Under the pieces are notes generated by a model. That model was not told where the DNA came from and did not search any database. It was given only the letters and a program-made list of their open reading frames with translations. From Phenylobacterium sp. (GTDB taxonomy: Bacteria; Pseudomonadota; Alphaproteobacteria; Caulobacterales; Caulobacteraceae), in NCBI RefSeq assembly GCF_019636135.1, contig NZ_JAHBYD010000004.1, forward strand, positions 62,001 to 126,000: a stretch of 64,000 bases of DNA. Direction: 5' to 3'. Position numbers and translations under genes: made by a program. This document shows, piece after piece, positions 17,478-25,739 of this stretch (the first letter of the stretch is position 1; each line of letters starts with the position of its first letter).

Positions 17478-18434
17478 ATGCAGCCCGCCGCAGCACACGT
17501 CCTGGCCGACGCCAGCCTTCCGGAGTTCCCGAACCCCTATCGCGGGAAGGTGCGTGACACCTACGACCTGGGCGACGGGCGGCTGATCCTGATCGCCTCG
17601 GACCGGCTGAGCGCCTTCGACCGCATCCTGGCGGTCATCCCGCACAAGGGGCAGGTGCTGACCCAGACGGCGCGCTACGGGTTCGAGCAGACGGCCGACA
17701 TCTGCCCGAACCACGTGCTGGACTATCCGGACCCCAACGTGGTGGTCGGGCGGCGGCTGACCATCCTGCCGGTCGAGGTCGTGGTGCGCGACTATCTCGC
17801 CGGGACGACCGGCACCTCGATCCTCACCCTCTACAAGCAGGGCCGGCGGGCCATGTACGGCCACACCCTGCCCGACGGCCTGCGCGACAACGAACGCCTG
17901 CCGCAGCCGATCATCACCCCCACCAGCAAGGCGTTCGACGCGGGCCACGACGAGCCGTTGACGCCGGACGAGATCCTGTCCCGGGGGCTGCTGACGGCGC
18001 GGCAGTGGGAGACCGTCTCGGCCTACGCCCTGGCGCTGTTCGCGCGCGGCCAGAAGCTGGCGGCCGAGCGGGGGCTGATCCTGGTCGACACCAAGTACGA
18101 GTTCGGGGTCGATGCGGAGGGCCGGATCGTCCTGGCCGACGAGATCCACACGCCCGACTCCAGCCGCTACTGGATCGCCGACACCTATGCGGCCCGGTTC
18201 GCCGCCGGCGAGCGGCCCGACTCGTTCGACAAGGACTTCGTCCGCAGTTGGGTCGCGGCCCGGTGCGACCCGTACGTCGATCCGATCCCGGAGATCCCGG
18301 CCGAGCTGATCGCGGGCGCCTCGAAGGTCTACGTCGAGGCGTTTGAGACGATCACCGGCCAGACGTTCCAGCCGGCCGCCGACGGCCCGGTGCTGGAGCG
18401 GATCCGGCGGAACCTGGCGCGCTACCGGGCCTGA
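17478..18434 (+). CDS. purC: Phosphoribosylaminoimidazole-succinocarboxamide synthase (SAICAR synthetase)
   Basis: A 318-residue enzyme joining CAIR and aspartate with ATP in purine synthesis. Signatures are '[26 protein letters not shown]' near the N-terminus, '[16 protein letters not shown]', '[12 protein letters not shown]', '[14 protein letters not shown]' and '[14 protein letters not shown]'. Length is that of the longer, eukaryote/alphaproteobacterial-like type rather than the 240-residue E. coli form. ATG 17478 begins '[19 protein letters not shown]'; a TTG at 17442 is in frame but less likely. It follows nrdB on the same strand, so both nucleotide genes may share a transcript. Confidence 0.95.
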   Translation: MQPAAAHVLADASLPEFPNPYRGKVRDTYDLGDGRLILIASDRLSAFDRILAVIPHKGQVLTQTARYGFEQTADICPNHVLDYPDPNVVVGRRLTILPVEVVVRDYLAGTTGTSILTLYKQGRRAMYGHTLPDGLRDNERLPQPIITPTSKAFDAGHDEPLTPDEILSRGLLTARQWETVSAYALALFARGQKLAAERGLILVDTKYEFGVDAEGRIVLADEIHTPDSSRYWIADTYAARFAAGERPDSFDKDFVRSWVAARCDPYVDPIPEIPAELIAGASKVYVEAFETITGQTFQPAADGPVLERIRRNLARYRA

Positions 18435-18601
18435 GCGGAGGGAGATGCTGGATGCGGGGGCGGCGTTCGCGTAGAGCTGTTGGCCTCCGCGGGGCCGGTC
18501 CGTCCGGCGGCGCGGTTCGGGGCGAATCGCCCGGCGGGTGTAGGATCGGCGCGAACGGCGTCGATCCCGTGACATCGGGGCTGTGAAGGGGGACCACCCG
18601 C

Positions 18602-19291
18602 GTGCCGAACATCGCCTTCATCAGTCCCAAGGGCGGCGCGGGCAAGACGACGGCGGCGCTCCTGCTGGCGCTGGGCCTGGCCGAGCGTGGGCGCCGCGTG
18701 GCGCTGATCGACTCGGATCCCAACAAGCCGCTGGTGCGCTGGGCCGGGCTCCCGGGGCGGCCCGAACGGCTGAGCGTACACGCCGCCCCCACCGTGCCCG
18801 ACATCCGCGAGGCGGCGGCCGAGGCGCGGCGGCTCGGTCCCGAGTGGACGATCGTGGATACGGAAGGATCGGTCAGGGGCGCCATGGTGTTCGCGGCGCT
18901 GCGGTTCGACGCCGTCATCACCCCGCTCACCGGCTCGGCGATGGACGCCGTGGAGGCGATCAAGGCCTCGGAGCTGGTCGCCAGCTTCGGCAAGCGGCAG
19001 GGCAACCACCTGCCCCATGCCTGCCTGATGAGCCGCGTGCCGGCGGCGCTGAAGCCGCGGTCGCTGGGCGCCGTGGTGGCGCAACTGCGGGCGCGCGAGA
19101 TCGACATCCTGCCCACGCCGCTGATCGAGAAGGAGGCCTTCCGGGCGCTGTTCGAGGTGGGCGGCGGCCTGGGCGGGCTGGAGCGCCTGGGCTTGCGTGG
19201 CGTCGCCGCGGCGCGGGCGAACGTGGCGGCCTATGTGGACGCGGTGACGGCCATGATCGCCCCGGCGCAGGCGTTGCGGCGGGCGGGGTAG
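18602..19291 (+). CDS. Orphan ParA/MinD-type ATPase
   Basis: A 229-residue P-loop ATPase with deviant Walker A 'SPKGGAGKTTAALLLALGLA' (KGGxGKT), 'VALIDSDPNKPLVRW' and Walker B-like 'WTIVDTEGS'. It resembles the short ParA-like proteins of the VirC1/partition group, which position DNA or large complexes by ATP-driven dimerisation. No ParB or parS is next to it, so it is not the chromosomal partition locus. Start is GTG 18602 (no ATG fits without losing the P-loop strand). A small DUF5990-like gene follows after 61 bp. The cargo is unknown. Confidence 0.85.
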   Translation: MPNIAFISPKGGAGKTTAALLLALGLAERGRRVALIDSDPNKPLVRWAGLPGRPERLSVHAAPTVPDIREAAAEARRLGPEWTIVDTEGSVRGAMVFAALRFDAVITPLTGSAMDAVEAIKASELVASFGKRQGNHLPHACLMSRVPAALKPRSLGAVVAQLRAREIDILPTPLIEKEAFRALFEVGGGLGGLERLGLRGVAAARANVAAYVDAVTAMIAPAQALRRAG

Positions 19292-19303
19292 GCGACCCTC
19301 TCC

Positions 19304-19332
19304 GTCATCCCGCGGACAAGCCGCGGGATGAC
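19304..19332. repeat. GTCATCCCGCGG hairpin
   Basis: A 12-bp perfect stem GTCATCCCGCGG / CCGCGGGATGAC with loop ACAAG. It is the minimal form of the repeats at 24748-24873 and 51623-51754, here between parA-like and the next gene, 8 nt before that gene's GGAGGAG. Confidence 0.75.
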
Positions 19333-19352
19333 CTTCCTGGAGGAGTTGGGTG

Positions 19353-19781
19353 ATGCCCGAGAGCCATGAGATCACCATCCGGCTGACGATCGGGGATCCC
19401 GTTCCGGGCGTCGCGTACAGCCTGCAGGATTCCGCCAGTACGCCCGTCGGCGTCGTCATCGCCGCCGACGGGCCGCTGTCGTTCGATGTGCCGGTGCGGG
19501 TGGCGGACGGGCCGAAGGGGCCGCGCTTCCTGGGCGAGTTCGTGCGGCGCGAGGGGCCGGAACGGCGGTTCGTCTACATCGCGATCGGCCGCCAGGCCGG
19601 CGACGGCGCGACGCATTGGAGCCGCCGGGCGAAGATCGACATCCATACGCTCGACCCAGGGCTGCTCGCGCAGGCGCTGGCGGGCCGGGTGATCGAGGCG
19701 CGGCTGCCGGGACGGGACAAGCGCGACGGCGGCCCGGCCTGCGCGACGACGCCGCCGCTGTCGTGGCATGCGCTGGACTGA
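19353..19781 (+). CDS. DUF5990-like protein
   Basis: A 142-residue soluble protein ('ITIRLTIGDPVPGVAYSLQD', 'RFVYIAIGRQAGDGATHWSRRAKIDIHTL'). The pattern recalls DUF5990, a small family of unknown function; the match is from memory. No signal peptide or membrane segment is present. ATG 19353 is used because GGAGGAG lies 7-13 nt upstream; a GTG at 19350 is also in frame. It may be cotranscribed with the ParA-like gene. Confidence 0.65.
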   Translation: MPESHEITIRLTIGDPVPGVAYSLQDSASTPVGVVIAADGPLSFDVPVRVADGPKGPRFLGEFVRREGPERRFVYIAIGRQAGDGATHWSRRAKIDIHTLDPGLLAQALAGRVIEARLPGRDKRDGGPACATTPPLSWHALD

Positions 19782-19783
19782 TC

Positions 19784-19894
19784 CTACTGCGTCACAAGGA
19801 TAGGGGCGCCATTCGGTGGGCTGCGGCGCGGCAGGATCTGGGCTCCGTCGCCGAAGCCCACGTCGCGGTCATAGCCGGGATCGGCCGGCGCCAC
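19784..19894 (-). CDS. Possible 36-residue ORF, uncertain
   Basis: On the minus strand, between the MFS gene stop and the convergent DUF5990-like gene, GTG 19894 opens a 36-codon frame (starting VAPADPGYDRDVGFGDGAQI and ending PILVTQ) with protein-like composition. There is no clear ribosome binding site. It could be a small protein translated downstream of the transporter, or the leftover 3' end of a lost gene. Confidence 0.25.
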   Translation of the reverse strand: MAPADPGYDRDVGFGDGAQILPRRSPPNGAPILVTQ

Positions 19895-19910
19895 GCCGCT
19901 CGGGGACAGG

Positions 19911-21227
19911 CTACGGCGTCCGGTGCTCGCGTTTGTTCGTCTCCGCCAGCAGCAGGATCGAGACGAACGAGATGGTGCAGAGCGCCGCCATGTAGGCCGC
20001 GATCACCGCGGAGGTCTTGTATTCGGCCAGCAGGGCGGTGGCGATGATCGGCGCGAAGCCGCCGCCGACGATGGCGCCGAGCTGGTAGCCCAGCGACGCG
20101 CCCGAATAGCGGATCTCCGCTGAGAACAGCTCGCTGAACAGCGCCGACTGCGGCCCGTACATGAAGTTCAGGAACACCGAGGCCACGGCGATGCCCAGCA
20201 CCATGCCCCAGAAGCCCTGCGCGTCGACCAGCGGCCAGAGCGCGAACGCCCAGACCCCGCCCAGCACCGCGCCCACCATGTAGACGCCGCGCCGCCCGTA
20301 GCGGTCGGACAGCCATCCCGAGATCGGCAGGCTGGGCGCCGAGAGCAGGGTGCCCACGAGCAGCGCCCAGAGCACCTTCGGCCGGTCCATGCCGAGGTTG
20401 GTCACGCAGTACGACACCAGGAAGGTGATCACGAGGTAGAAGCAGCCGTTCGAGGCCACGAACGAGCCCGCCGCCAGCAGGATCTCCTTCGGGTGCCTGC
20501 GGATGGCCTGCAGGATCGGGCTCTGCTGCGCGCCCTGGGCCTGCGCGCCCTTGGCCTCCTCCAGCGCCTTGAACTCGGGCGTGTCCTCCAGCTTGAGCTG
20601 CACATAGAGGCCCAGGCCCACCAGCAGCACCGACAGCAGGAACGGCACGCGCCAGCCCCAGGCCGCGAAGGTTTCGGGCGCGAAGTTGGCGGTCATGATC
20701 AGGAAGATCAGGTTGGCCAGCACCACGCCCGTCGGCACGCCGAGCTGCGGGAAGCTGCCGTAGAACCCCTTCTTCCCCGGCGGCGCGCTCTCGGTGGCGA
20801 GCAGGGCCGCGCCGCCCCACTGGCCGCCCACCGCCAGCCCTTGCGCGAACCGCAGCAGGACCAGCGCCAGCGGCGCCGCCACGCCCACTGTCGCGTACGA
20901 GGGCAGGCAGCCGATCAGCGTCGTCGCCGTTCCCATCACCAGCAGGGCGACCACCAGAGCCTTCTTGCGCCCGACGAGGTCGCCGAAGTGGCCGAAGATC
21001 ATCCCGCCGATCGGGCGCGCGATGAAGCCCACGGCAAAGGTGGAGAAGGCGGCGATCTGGGCCACGGCCGGCGGCATGTCGGCCGGGAAGAACAGCTTGG
21101 GGAACACCAGCGCCGCGGCGGTCCCGTAGATGAAGAAGTCGTACCACTCGATGGAACTGGCCGCGACCGAGGTCCCGACGATCTTAGCGAGCTTGTTGTC
21201 GCGCACGGGCGCGGCGGCGGCGGTCAT
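19911..21227 (-). CDS. MFS transporter, metabolite:H+ symporter (MHS) family
   Basis: A 438-residue protein with twelve predicted transmembrane helices. The N-terminus 'GTSVAASSIEWYDFFIYGTAAALVFPKLFF', loop 2-3 'FGHFGDLVGRKKALV' and 'LRFAQGLAVGGQWGGAALLATE' are characteristic of the MHS family (KgtP/ShiA/ProP type), which couple proton entry to uptake of carboxylates, shikimate or betaine-like solutes. The 40-residue loop with 'EDTPEFKALEEAKGA' is also family-typical. The substrate cannot be inferred from neighbours. The start is ATG 21227; it is followed downstream by RluD's opposite-end neighbour on the same strand, with 92 bp between the genes. Confidence 0.92.
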   Translation of the reverse strand: MTAAAAPVRDNKLAKIVGTSVAASSIEWYDFFIYGTAAALVFPKLFFPADMPPAVAQIAAFSTFAVGFIARPIGGMIFGHFGDLVGRKKALVVALLVMGTATTLIGCLPSYATVGVAAPLALVLLRFAQGLAVGGQWGGAALLATESAPPGKKGFYGSFPQLGVPTGVVLANLIFLIMTANFAPETFAAWGWRVPFLLSVLLVGLGLYVQLKLEDTPEFKALEEAKGAQAQGAQQSPILQAIRRHPKEILLAAGSFVASNGCFYLVITFLVSYCVTNLGMDRPKVLWALLVGTLLSAPSLPISGWLSDRYGRRGVYMVGAVLGGVWAFALWPLVDAQGFWGMVLGIAVASVFLNFMYGPQSALFSELFSAEIRYSGASLGYQLGAIVGGGFAPIIATALLAEYKTSAVIAAYMAALCTISFVSILLLAETNKREHRTP

Positions 21228-21319
21228 CGGCAATTTCCCCCAGACGGCCGAGTCCCCCGGCCTTTTCAGCACTATGGCATGTTCGTGGGGCGCGGTGTGT
21301 GACGGTGCGGAAATAGCTC

Positions 21320-22327
21320 CTAGAGCCGCGAGAGTTCCGCTTCCAGCGCGGCCATGTCGGGGGGGAGCGGGCTTTCGCAACGGATCGTCTCGCCGGTGAT
21401 CGGGTGGACGAAGCCCAGCACGGCGGCGTGCAGGGCCTGCCGCGAAAGCCGTGCAGCCGCGATGGCCTCCTTCACCGCGTTCGACGGCCCGCCCGAGCCG
21501 TAGACCGGATCGCCCAGGCAGGGCGCGCCGCGGCTGGCCAGGTGGACGCGGATCTGGTGCGTGCGGCCGGTCTCCAGCCGGCAGGCCACGCGCGCCGCCA
21601 GCGGCTTCTCCACGGGCCCGTAGATCTTCTCGACCGCGTAGTGGGTCACGGCATGGCGGCCGCCGGACTTGGCGACCGCCATCTTCTTCCGGTCGCTCGT
21701 GGAGCGGGCGATGGGGGCCTCGATCGTCCCGCGCGGCGGCAGCAGCGAGCCGCGCACCAGCGCCACGTAGACCCGCTCGATGTCGTGCTCGGCGAACAGC
21801 GCCGAGAGCCCCTGGTGCGCCGCGTCGGTCTTGGCCACGACCACGACGCCGGAGGTGTCCTTGTCGATCCGATGCACGATCCCCGGCCGCGCCACGCCGC
21901 CGATGCCCGACAGGGTGTCGCCGCAGTGATGCAGGAGCGCGTTGACCAGCGTCCCGCTCTCGCTGCCCGGCGCGGGATGCATGGCGATCCCCGCCGGCTT
22001 GTCGATGACGATCAGGTGCGCGTCCTCGTGGAGCACGACGATCGGGATCGCCTCGGCCTGCGGCTCGGCGGCCAGCGGCGCCGGCACCTCGATCCGGTAG
22101 TCGCCCGCCACAGCCTTGGCCGAGCCGTCGGTGACGACCGCGCCGTCGCGGCTCACGCGCCCTTCGGCGATCAGCGCCTGCAGCCGCGCCCGCGAGAATT
22201 CGGGCAGCAGCCCCGCCAGCGTCTTGTCCAGCCGCGCGCCCGCCTCGCCCGGCCCCACGGCGACGATCCGCAGGCCGTGGACATCGTCCTCCGCGTCGTC
22301 GTTTTCGGGCTCGCCTTCGGGGGCCAT
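21320..22327 (-). CDS. rluD: RluA/RluD-family 23S rRNA pseudouridine synthase
   Basis: A 335-residue protein. An S4 RNA-binding domain (about 28-85, 'RLDKTLAGLLPEFSRARLQALI') is followed by the synthase domain with the catalytic-Asp motif 'HRIDKDTSGVVVVAKT' and 'LETGRTHQIRVHLASRG'. RluD modifies helix 69 of 23S rRNA at three sites and supports ribosome function. The S4 domain favours RluD over RluA or RluC, although RluC also has one; the symbol is therefore probable but not certain. ATG 22327 gives an acidic N-terminus common in alphaproteobacteria. It is divergent from phoD-like. Confidence 0.9.
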   Translation of the reverse strand: MAPEGEPENDDAEDDVHGLRIVAVGPGEAGARLDKTLAGLLPEFSRARLQALIAEGRVSRDGAVVTDGSAKAVAGDYRIEVPAPLAAEPQAEAIPIVVLHEDAHLIVIDKPAGIAMHPAPGSESGTLVNALLHHCGDTLSGIGGVARPGIVHRIDKDTSGVVVVAKTDAAHQGLSALFAEHDIERVYVALVRGSLLPPRGTIEAPIARSTSDRKKMAVAKSGGRHAVTHYAVEKIYGPVEKPLAARVACRLETGRTHQIRVHLASRGAPCLGDPVYGSGGPSNAVKEAIAAARLSRQALHAAVLGFVHPITGETIRCESPLPPDMAALEAELSRL

Positions 22328-22392
22328 CGGCCGTCATGCTCCTGTGATAGGCTGACGCCTAATACAGCCAGGCGACGAGGGGGAGACTTCCG

Positions 22393-24051
22393 ATGCGGAT
22401 CGATCGGCGCGAGGCGCTCGCCTTGCTGGGCCTGGGCGCGGCGACACCGGCCGCCGCGCAGACGGCGAAGCCTCTGGGCGTCACCTTCCAGCACGGCGTC
22501 GCCTCCGGCGACCCGACCCAGACCCGCGTGGTGCTCTGGACCCGGATCACGCCCGAGAGCCCCCATGCGCAGATCGCCTACACCTGGGCGCTGAACCCGG
22601 TCGACCGGCGCGCGGGCGGCGCGAAGAAGGGCGCCGGCGTCACCGGTCCCGACCGCGACTTCACGGTGAAGGTCGACGTGGGCGGCCTCGACGCCGGCCG
22701 CGCCTACACCTTCGCCTTCACAGCCGAGGGCGTGACCTCGCCGACGGGCCTCACGCGGACGCTGCCGCAGGGGCCCACCAGGGACGCGGTGATCGCCACC
22801 ACCTCCTGCGCGCTCTTTCCGAACGGCTACTTCAACGCCTACCAGGCCATCGCCGACCTACCGCGCGTCGACCTGGTCCTGGCGCTGGGCGACTACATCT
22901 ACGAGTACGGCGGCGAGGGCAGCTACGGCATGGACAGCCCGGTCGCCAAGGTGCGGCCGCACGACCCGCCGCACGAGATCCTGACGCTCGCGGACTACCG
23001 CCGCCGCCACGCGCAGTACAAGACCGATCCCAGCCTGCAGGCGGCCCACGCCAGGGCGCCCTGGATCGTCGCGTGGGACGATCACGAGACCTGCAACGAC
23101 AGCTATTCCACCGGCGGCCAGAACCACAATCCGGAGAAGGGCGAAGGCGACTGGGATGCGCGCAAGGCCGCCGCCCTCAAGGCCTATTACGAATGGATGC
23201 CGATCCGCGAGCCGGCGGACGGCCAGACGCTCGCCGAGGCCTCCGAGCGCAGCTTCCGGATCGGGGATCTCGCCCAGATCGTCATGCTGGAGACGCGGCT
23301 GACCGCGCGCGGCAAGCAGCTCGACTACGACGCGGACGTGACCCTGGTGGACGGCAAGCCCGACATCGCCGCCTTCCGGTCGAAGCTGGCCGATCCGGCG
23401 CGCCGGATGATGAGCCCCGGGCAGGAGGCCTGGCTGGGCGAACAGCTCGCCGGCTCCGCCGCCGCGGGGCATGCCTGGCAGGTGGTCGGCTCGGGCGTGG
23501 TCATGGGCCGGCTGACGATGCCGGATCCGGAGACCTTCCCGCCCGGCGCCCTCGACAGCCTGGGCGAGGCAGGCCGCAAGCGCGTCATGGCCTGGTCGCC
23601 ACTGGCCAAGGCGGGCCTGCCCTGGGGGCTCGACATGTGGGACGGCTACCCGGCGGACCGGGAGCGGGTCTACGAGATCGTGCGCAAGGCCGGCGCCCGG
23701 CCGGTGGTGGTGACCGGCGACAGCCACGCCTTCTGGGCCAACGAACTCTCCGACGCCCAGGGCCGGCGCGTGGCGGTCGAGTTCGGGACGACGGGCGTCA
23801 CCAGCCCCGGCGCCGGCGACATCCTGACCGGCTTCGACGTCGGCCCGGCCTTCACGGAGGCGAGCCGCGAGGTGGTCTTCAACGACCAGAAGGCGAAGGG
23901 CTTCGTCCTGCTCACCCTCGGCCACGACCGGCTGAAGGCCGAACTGATGGCGGTCTCCACCATCCACTCGAAGACCTTCACCACGAGCGTGCTCAAGACC
24001 TTCGAGGCCTACCCCGACGGCAAGGGCGTCTCGGCGCTGAAGGAAGTCTAG
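22393..24051 (+). CDS. phoD: PhoD-family alkaline phosphatase
   Basis: A 552-residue exported enzyme that releases phosphate from mono- and diesters, using Ca and Fe in characterised members. The N-terminus 'MRIDRREALALLGLGAATPAAAQ' is a signal peptide with paired Arg, consistent with Tat export. A PhoD N-terminal domain ('FQHGVASGDPTQTRVVLWTRI') precedes the metallophosphatase core: 'LVLALGDYIYEYG', 'AWDDHETCNDSY', 'VVTGDSHAFWANEL'. These hold the metal ligands of the family. Length is normal. An upstream GGGGGAGA serves as ribosome binding site. No Pho box was recognised. Confidence 0.93.
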   Translation: MRIDRREALALLGLGAATPAAAQTAKPLGVTFQHGVASGDPTQTRVVLWTRITPESPHAQIAYTWALNPVDRRAGGAKKGAGVTGPDRDFTVKVDVGGLDAGRAYTFAFTAEGVTSPTGLTRTLPQGPTRDAVIATTSCALFPNGYFNAYQAIADLPRVDLVLALGDYIYEYGGEGSYGMDSPVAKVRPHDPPHEILTLADYRRRHAQYKTDPSLQAAHARAPWIVAWDDHETCNDSYSTGGQNHNPEKGEGDWDARKAAALKAYYEWMPIREPADGQTLAEASERSFRIGDLAQIVMLETRLTARGKQLDYDADVTLVDGKPDIAAFRSKLADPARRMMSPGQEAWLGEQLAGSAAAGHAWQVVGSGVVMGRLTMPDPETFPPGALDSLGEAGRKRVMAWSPLAKAGLPWGLDMWDGYPADRERVYEIVRKAGARPVVVTGDSHAFWANELSDAQGRRVAVEFGTTGVTSPGAGDILTGFDVGPAFTEASREVVFNDQKAKGFVLLTLGHDRLKAELMAVSTIHSKTFTTSVLKTFEAYPDGKGVSALKEV

Positions 24052-24064
24052 CGCCCCGCGGCGG

Positions 24065-24192
24065 CAGCGCCCCCTCCACCACTTCGTGGTCCCCCTCCCC
24101 CATGAATGGGGGAGGTACTTGGAGCGATCGACCTCGCGAATCTCCCCTGCGAAGCGGGGGAGGGGGACCACGAAGTGGTGGAGGGGGCGCTG
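24065..24192. repeat. Perfect 37-bp inverted repeat
   Basis: Arms 24065-24101 and 24156-24192 are exact reverse complements over 37 bp (CAGCGCCCCCTCCACCACTT... / ...AAGTGGTGGAGGGGGCGCTG), with a 54-bp spacer that holds two smaller hairpins. It sits between the convergent phoD and hisI transcripts, next to a truncated reading frame at 24207-24266. Confidence 0.9.
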
Positions 24193-24206
24193 CGACGGCT
24201 CGGGCC

Positions 24207-24266
24207 TCAGCGTCGCTCCAGCGCCGCCGCGACGGAGAACGCCAGCAGCGCCTGCGCCGCCGTCAT
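24207..24266 (-). pseudogene. Possible truncated start of a LysE-type transporter gene
   Basis: An ATG overlapping the hisI stop (ATGA) opens a 19-codon frame, [19 protein letters not shown], then stops just before the 37-bp inverted repeat. The first 16 residues resemble the first helix start of LysE/RhtB exporters (such as MTLxxLLAFxxAALLL). The overlap suggests an old operon partner of hisI lost when the repeat or a deletion arrived. Nineteen codons are too few to be sure. Confidence 0.3.
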
Positions 24267-24652
24267 CGCCGCACCAGCCGGCCGTCCGCCTCCACCACGC
24301 GGTAGAAGCACGAGCGCGCGCCGGTGTGGCAGGCCCCGCCGTCGCCCTGCGGCCGCACCTTCAGCCACACCGCGTCCTGGTCGCAGTCGACGCGCAGCTC
24401 GTCGACCACCTGCACCTGCCCGCTGGTCGCGCCCTTGTGCCAGAGCTCGCCGCGCGAGCGGCTCCAGTAGTGCGCCTCGCCGGTCGCGAGGGTTCTTTCC
24501 AGCGCCTCGGCGTTCATCCAGGCCAGCATCAGCACCTCGCCGGTGTCGGCATGGGTCGCGATCGCCGCGATCAGGCCGGCGGCGTCGAAACGGGGGCTGA
24601 GCGTCTCGCCCTGCTCGAGGGCGTCCTTCGAGGGCGCGGTCGGGAAGGTCAT
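24263..24652 (-). CDS. hisI: Phosphoribosyl-AMP cyclohydrolase
   Basis: A 129-residue enzyme for step 3 of histidine synthesis, opening the purine ring of PR-AMP. The zinc and magnesium ligands are visible: '[16 protein letters not shown]' (DCDQD), '[14 protein letters not shown]' (CHTG...C), and the conserved '[38 protein letters not shown]'-like core (given here only as its family landmark WHKGATSG near residue 70). It is the HisI-only form without a HisE domain, as usual in alphaproteobacteria. folE lies 285 bp upstream on the same strand, a pairing common in this class, here split by a repeat. Confidence 0.95.
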   Translation of the reverse strand: MTFPTAPSKDALEQGETLSPRFDAAGLIAAIATHADTGEVLMLAWMNAEALERTLATGEAHYWSRSRGELWHKGATSGQVQVVDELRVDCDQDAVWLKVRPQGDGGACHTGARSCFYRVVEADGRLVRR

Positions 24653-24747
24653 CTGGTCGGGTCCTTGCCGGTTCTCGGCCCCTGTACCATCGTTCCGATC
24701 CGAGGGAGAGGGCTGCCTCCGGCGCCGCCCAGCTTCCCACCAGGAAC

Positions 24748-24873
24748 GTCATCCCGCGGCTTGTCCGCGGGACCCATGAACACCGAGCCAGCCGACTGAC
24801 CTGCGGCGTCGCCGCCGCGACTTTCCGCCGACGACCGCGCACGATGGGTCCCGCGAACAAGTCGCGGGATGAC
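24748..24873. repeat. GTCATCCCGCGG...CGCGGGATGAC paired repeat
   Basis: Two hairpins facing each other (GTCATCCCGCGGCTTGTCCGCGGGACCCATG and its near-mirror with CGAACAAGTCGCGGGATGAC) form a larger palindrome in the folE-hisI gap. It is closely related to 51623-51754, including the internal GTTCATGG/CCATGAAC phrase. The rest of the 285-bp gap (24653-24937) shows nothing else coding. Confidence 0.8.
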
Positions 24874-24937
24874 GATCAAGGGGTGGCGGCTGGATCCCGG
24901 ATCGGCCTTGCGGCCGTCCGGGATGACGCCTGGGGCG

Positions 24938-25570
24938 TCACTTCCGGTTCACGAAGTCCAGGAAGCGCTGGCGGAGCGTCGGGTCGGTCTTGAAGACGCC
25001 GGTGAACTGGGTGGTGATCGTGCTCACGTGGCGGTGGTGGACGCCGCGGGTGGTCATGCACTGGTGGGCGGCGTCGATCAGCACGGCCACGCCCGCCGGG
25101 CGCAGGCTGTCGGTGATGGCGTCGGCGATCTGCTGGGTCATGGTCTCCTGGGTCTGGAGACGACGCGCGAAGATCTCGACCACCTTGGCCAGCTTGGAGA
25201 GGCCCACGACGCGGTTGGTCGGCATGTAGGCCACGAACGCCTTGCCCAGGAACGGGGCCATGTGGTGCTCGCAGTGGCTCTCCACCTCGATCTCGCGGAG
25301 CATGACGATGTCGTCGTAGCCCTGCACGTCCTCGAACGTCCGGCTGAGTTCCTTGGACGGGTCGAGGTTGTAGCCCTCGAACCATTCGCCGTAGGCGTCG
25401 ACCACGCGCTTCGGCGTATCGATCACGCCCTCGCGGCGCGGGTCGTCGCCGGCCCAGGCGATCAGCGTGCGGACGGCCTCCATGGCCTCCTCGCGGGTCG
25501 GGCGCTTGAAGGGTTCAAGCGTTCCGTCCTCGGACCCGATGAGGGTTCGGTCTCGTGCAGGGGCATCCAT
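24938..25570 (-). CDS. folE: GTP cyclohydrolase I
   Basis: A 210-residue enzyme making 7,8-dihydroneopterin triphosphate, the first step to folate and other pterins. Zinc ligands lie in 'ESHCEHHMAPF' (Cys and His) and 'AAHQCMTTRGVHH' (second Cys). 'PTNRVVGLSKLAKVVEIFARR' and 'RLQTQETMTQQIADA' are family hallmarks. It is the zinc-dependent FolE1 (type IA). ATG 25570 starts 'MDAPARDRT'; the frame to 25711 adds unconserved sequence. It is divergent from cysS with 169 bp between. Confidence 0.96.
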   Translation of the reverse strand: MDAPARDRTLIGSEDGTLEPFKRPTREEAMEAVRTLIAWAGDDPRREGVIDTPKRVVDAYGEWFEGYNLDPSKELSRTFEDVQGYDDIVMLREIEVESHCEHHMAPFLGKAFVAYMPTNRVVGLSKLAKVVEIFARRLQTQETMTQQIADAITDSLRPAGVAVLIDAAHQCMTTRGVHHRHVSTITTQFTGVFKTDPTLRQRFLDFVNRK

Positions 25571-25739
25571 GTTGATGGTTCTTCCCAGGGCTGAGTTGCG
25601 CCGGGACGATGGTCCCGGAAATGACGCGTGCCACCCATTCACTTTGCGGACGGGCGCGATTGGCCTCGGGTCCGGAGGTTCTCTATATGGGGCCAACGCC
25701 CATTCGGGCAACCGTCACGCAGCGTTACCTTCAAGAGCA

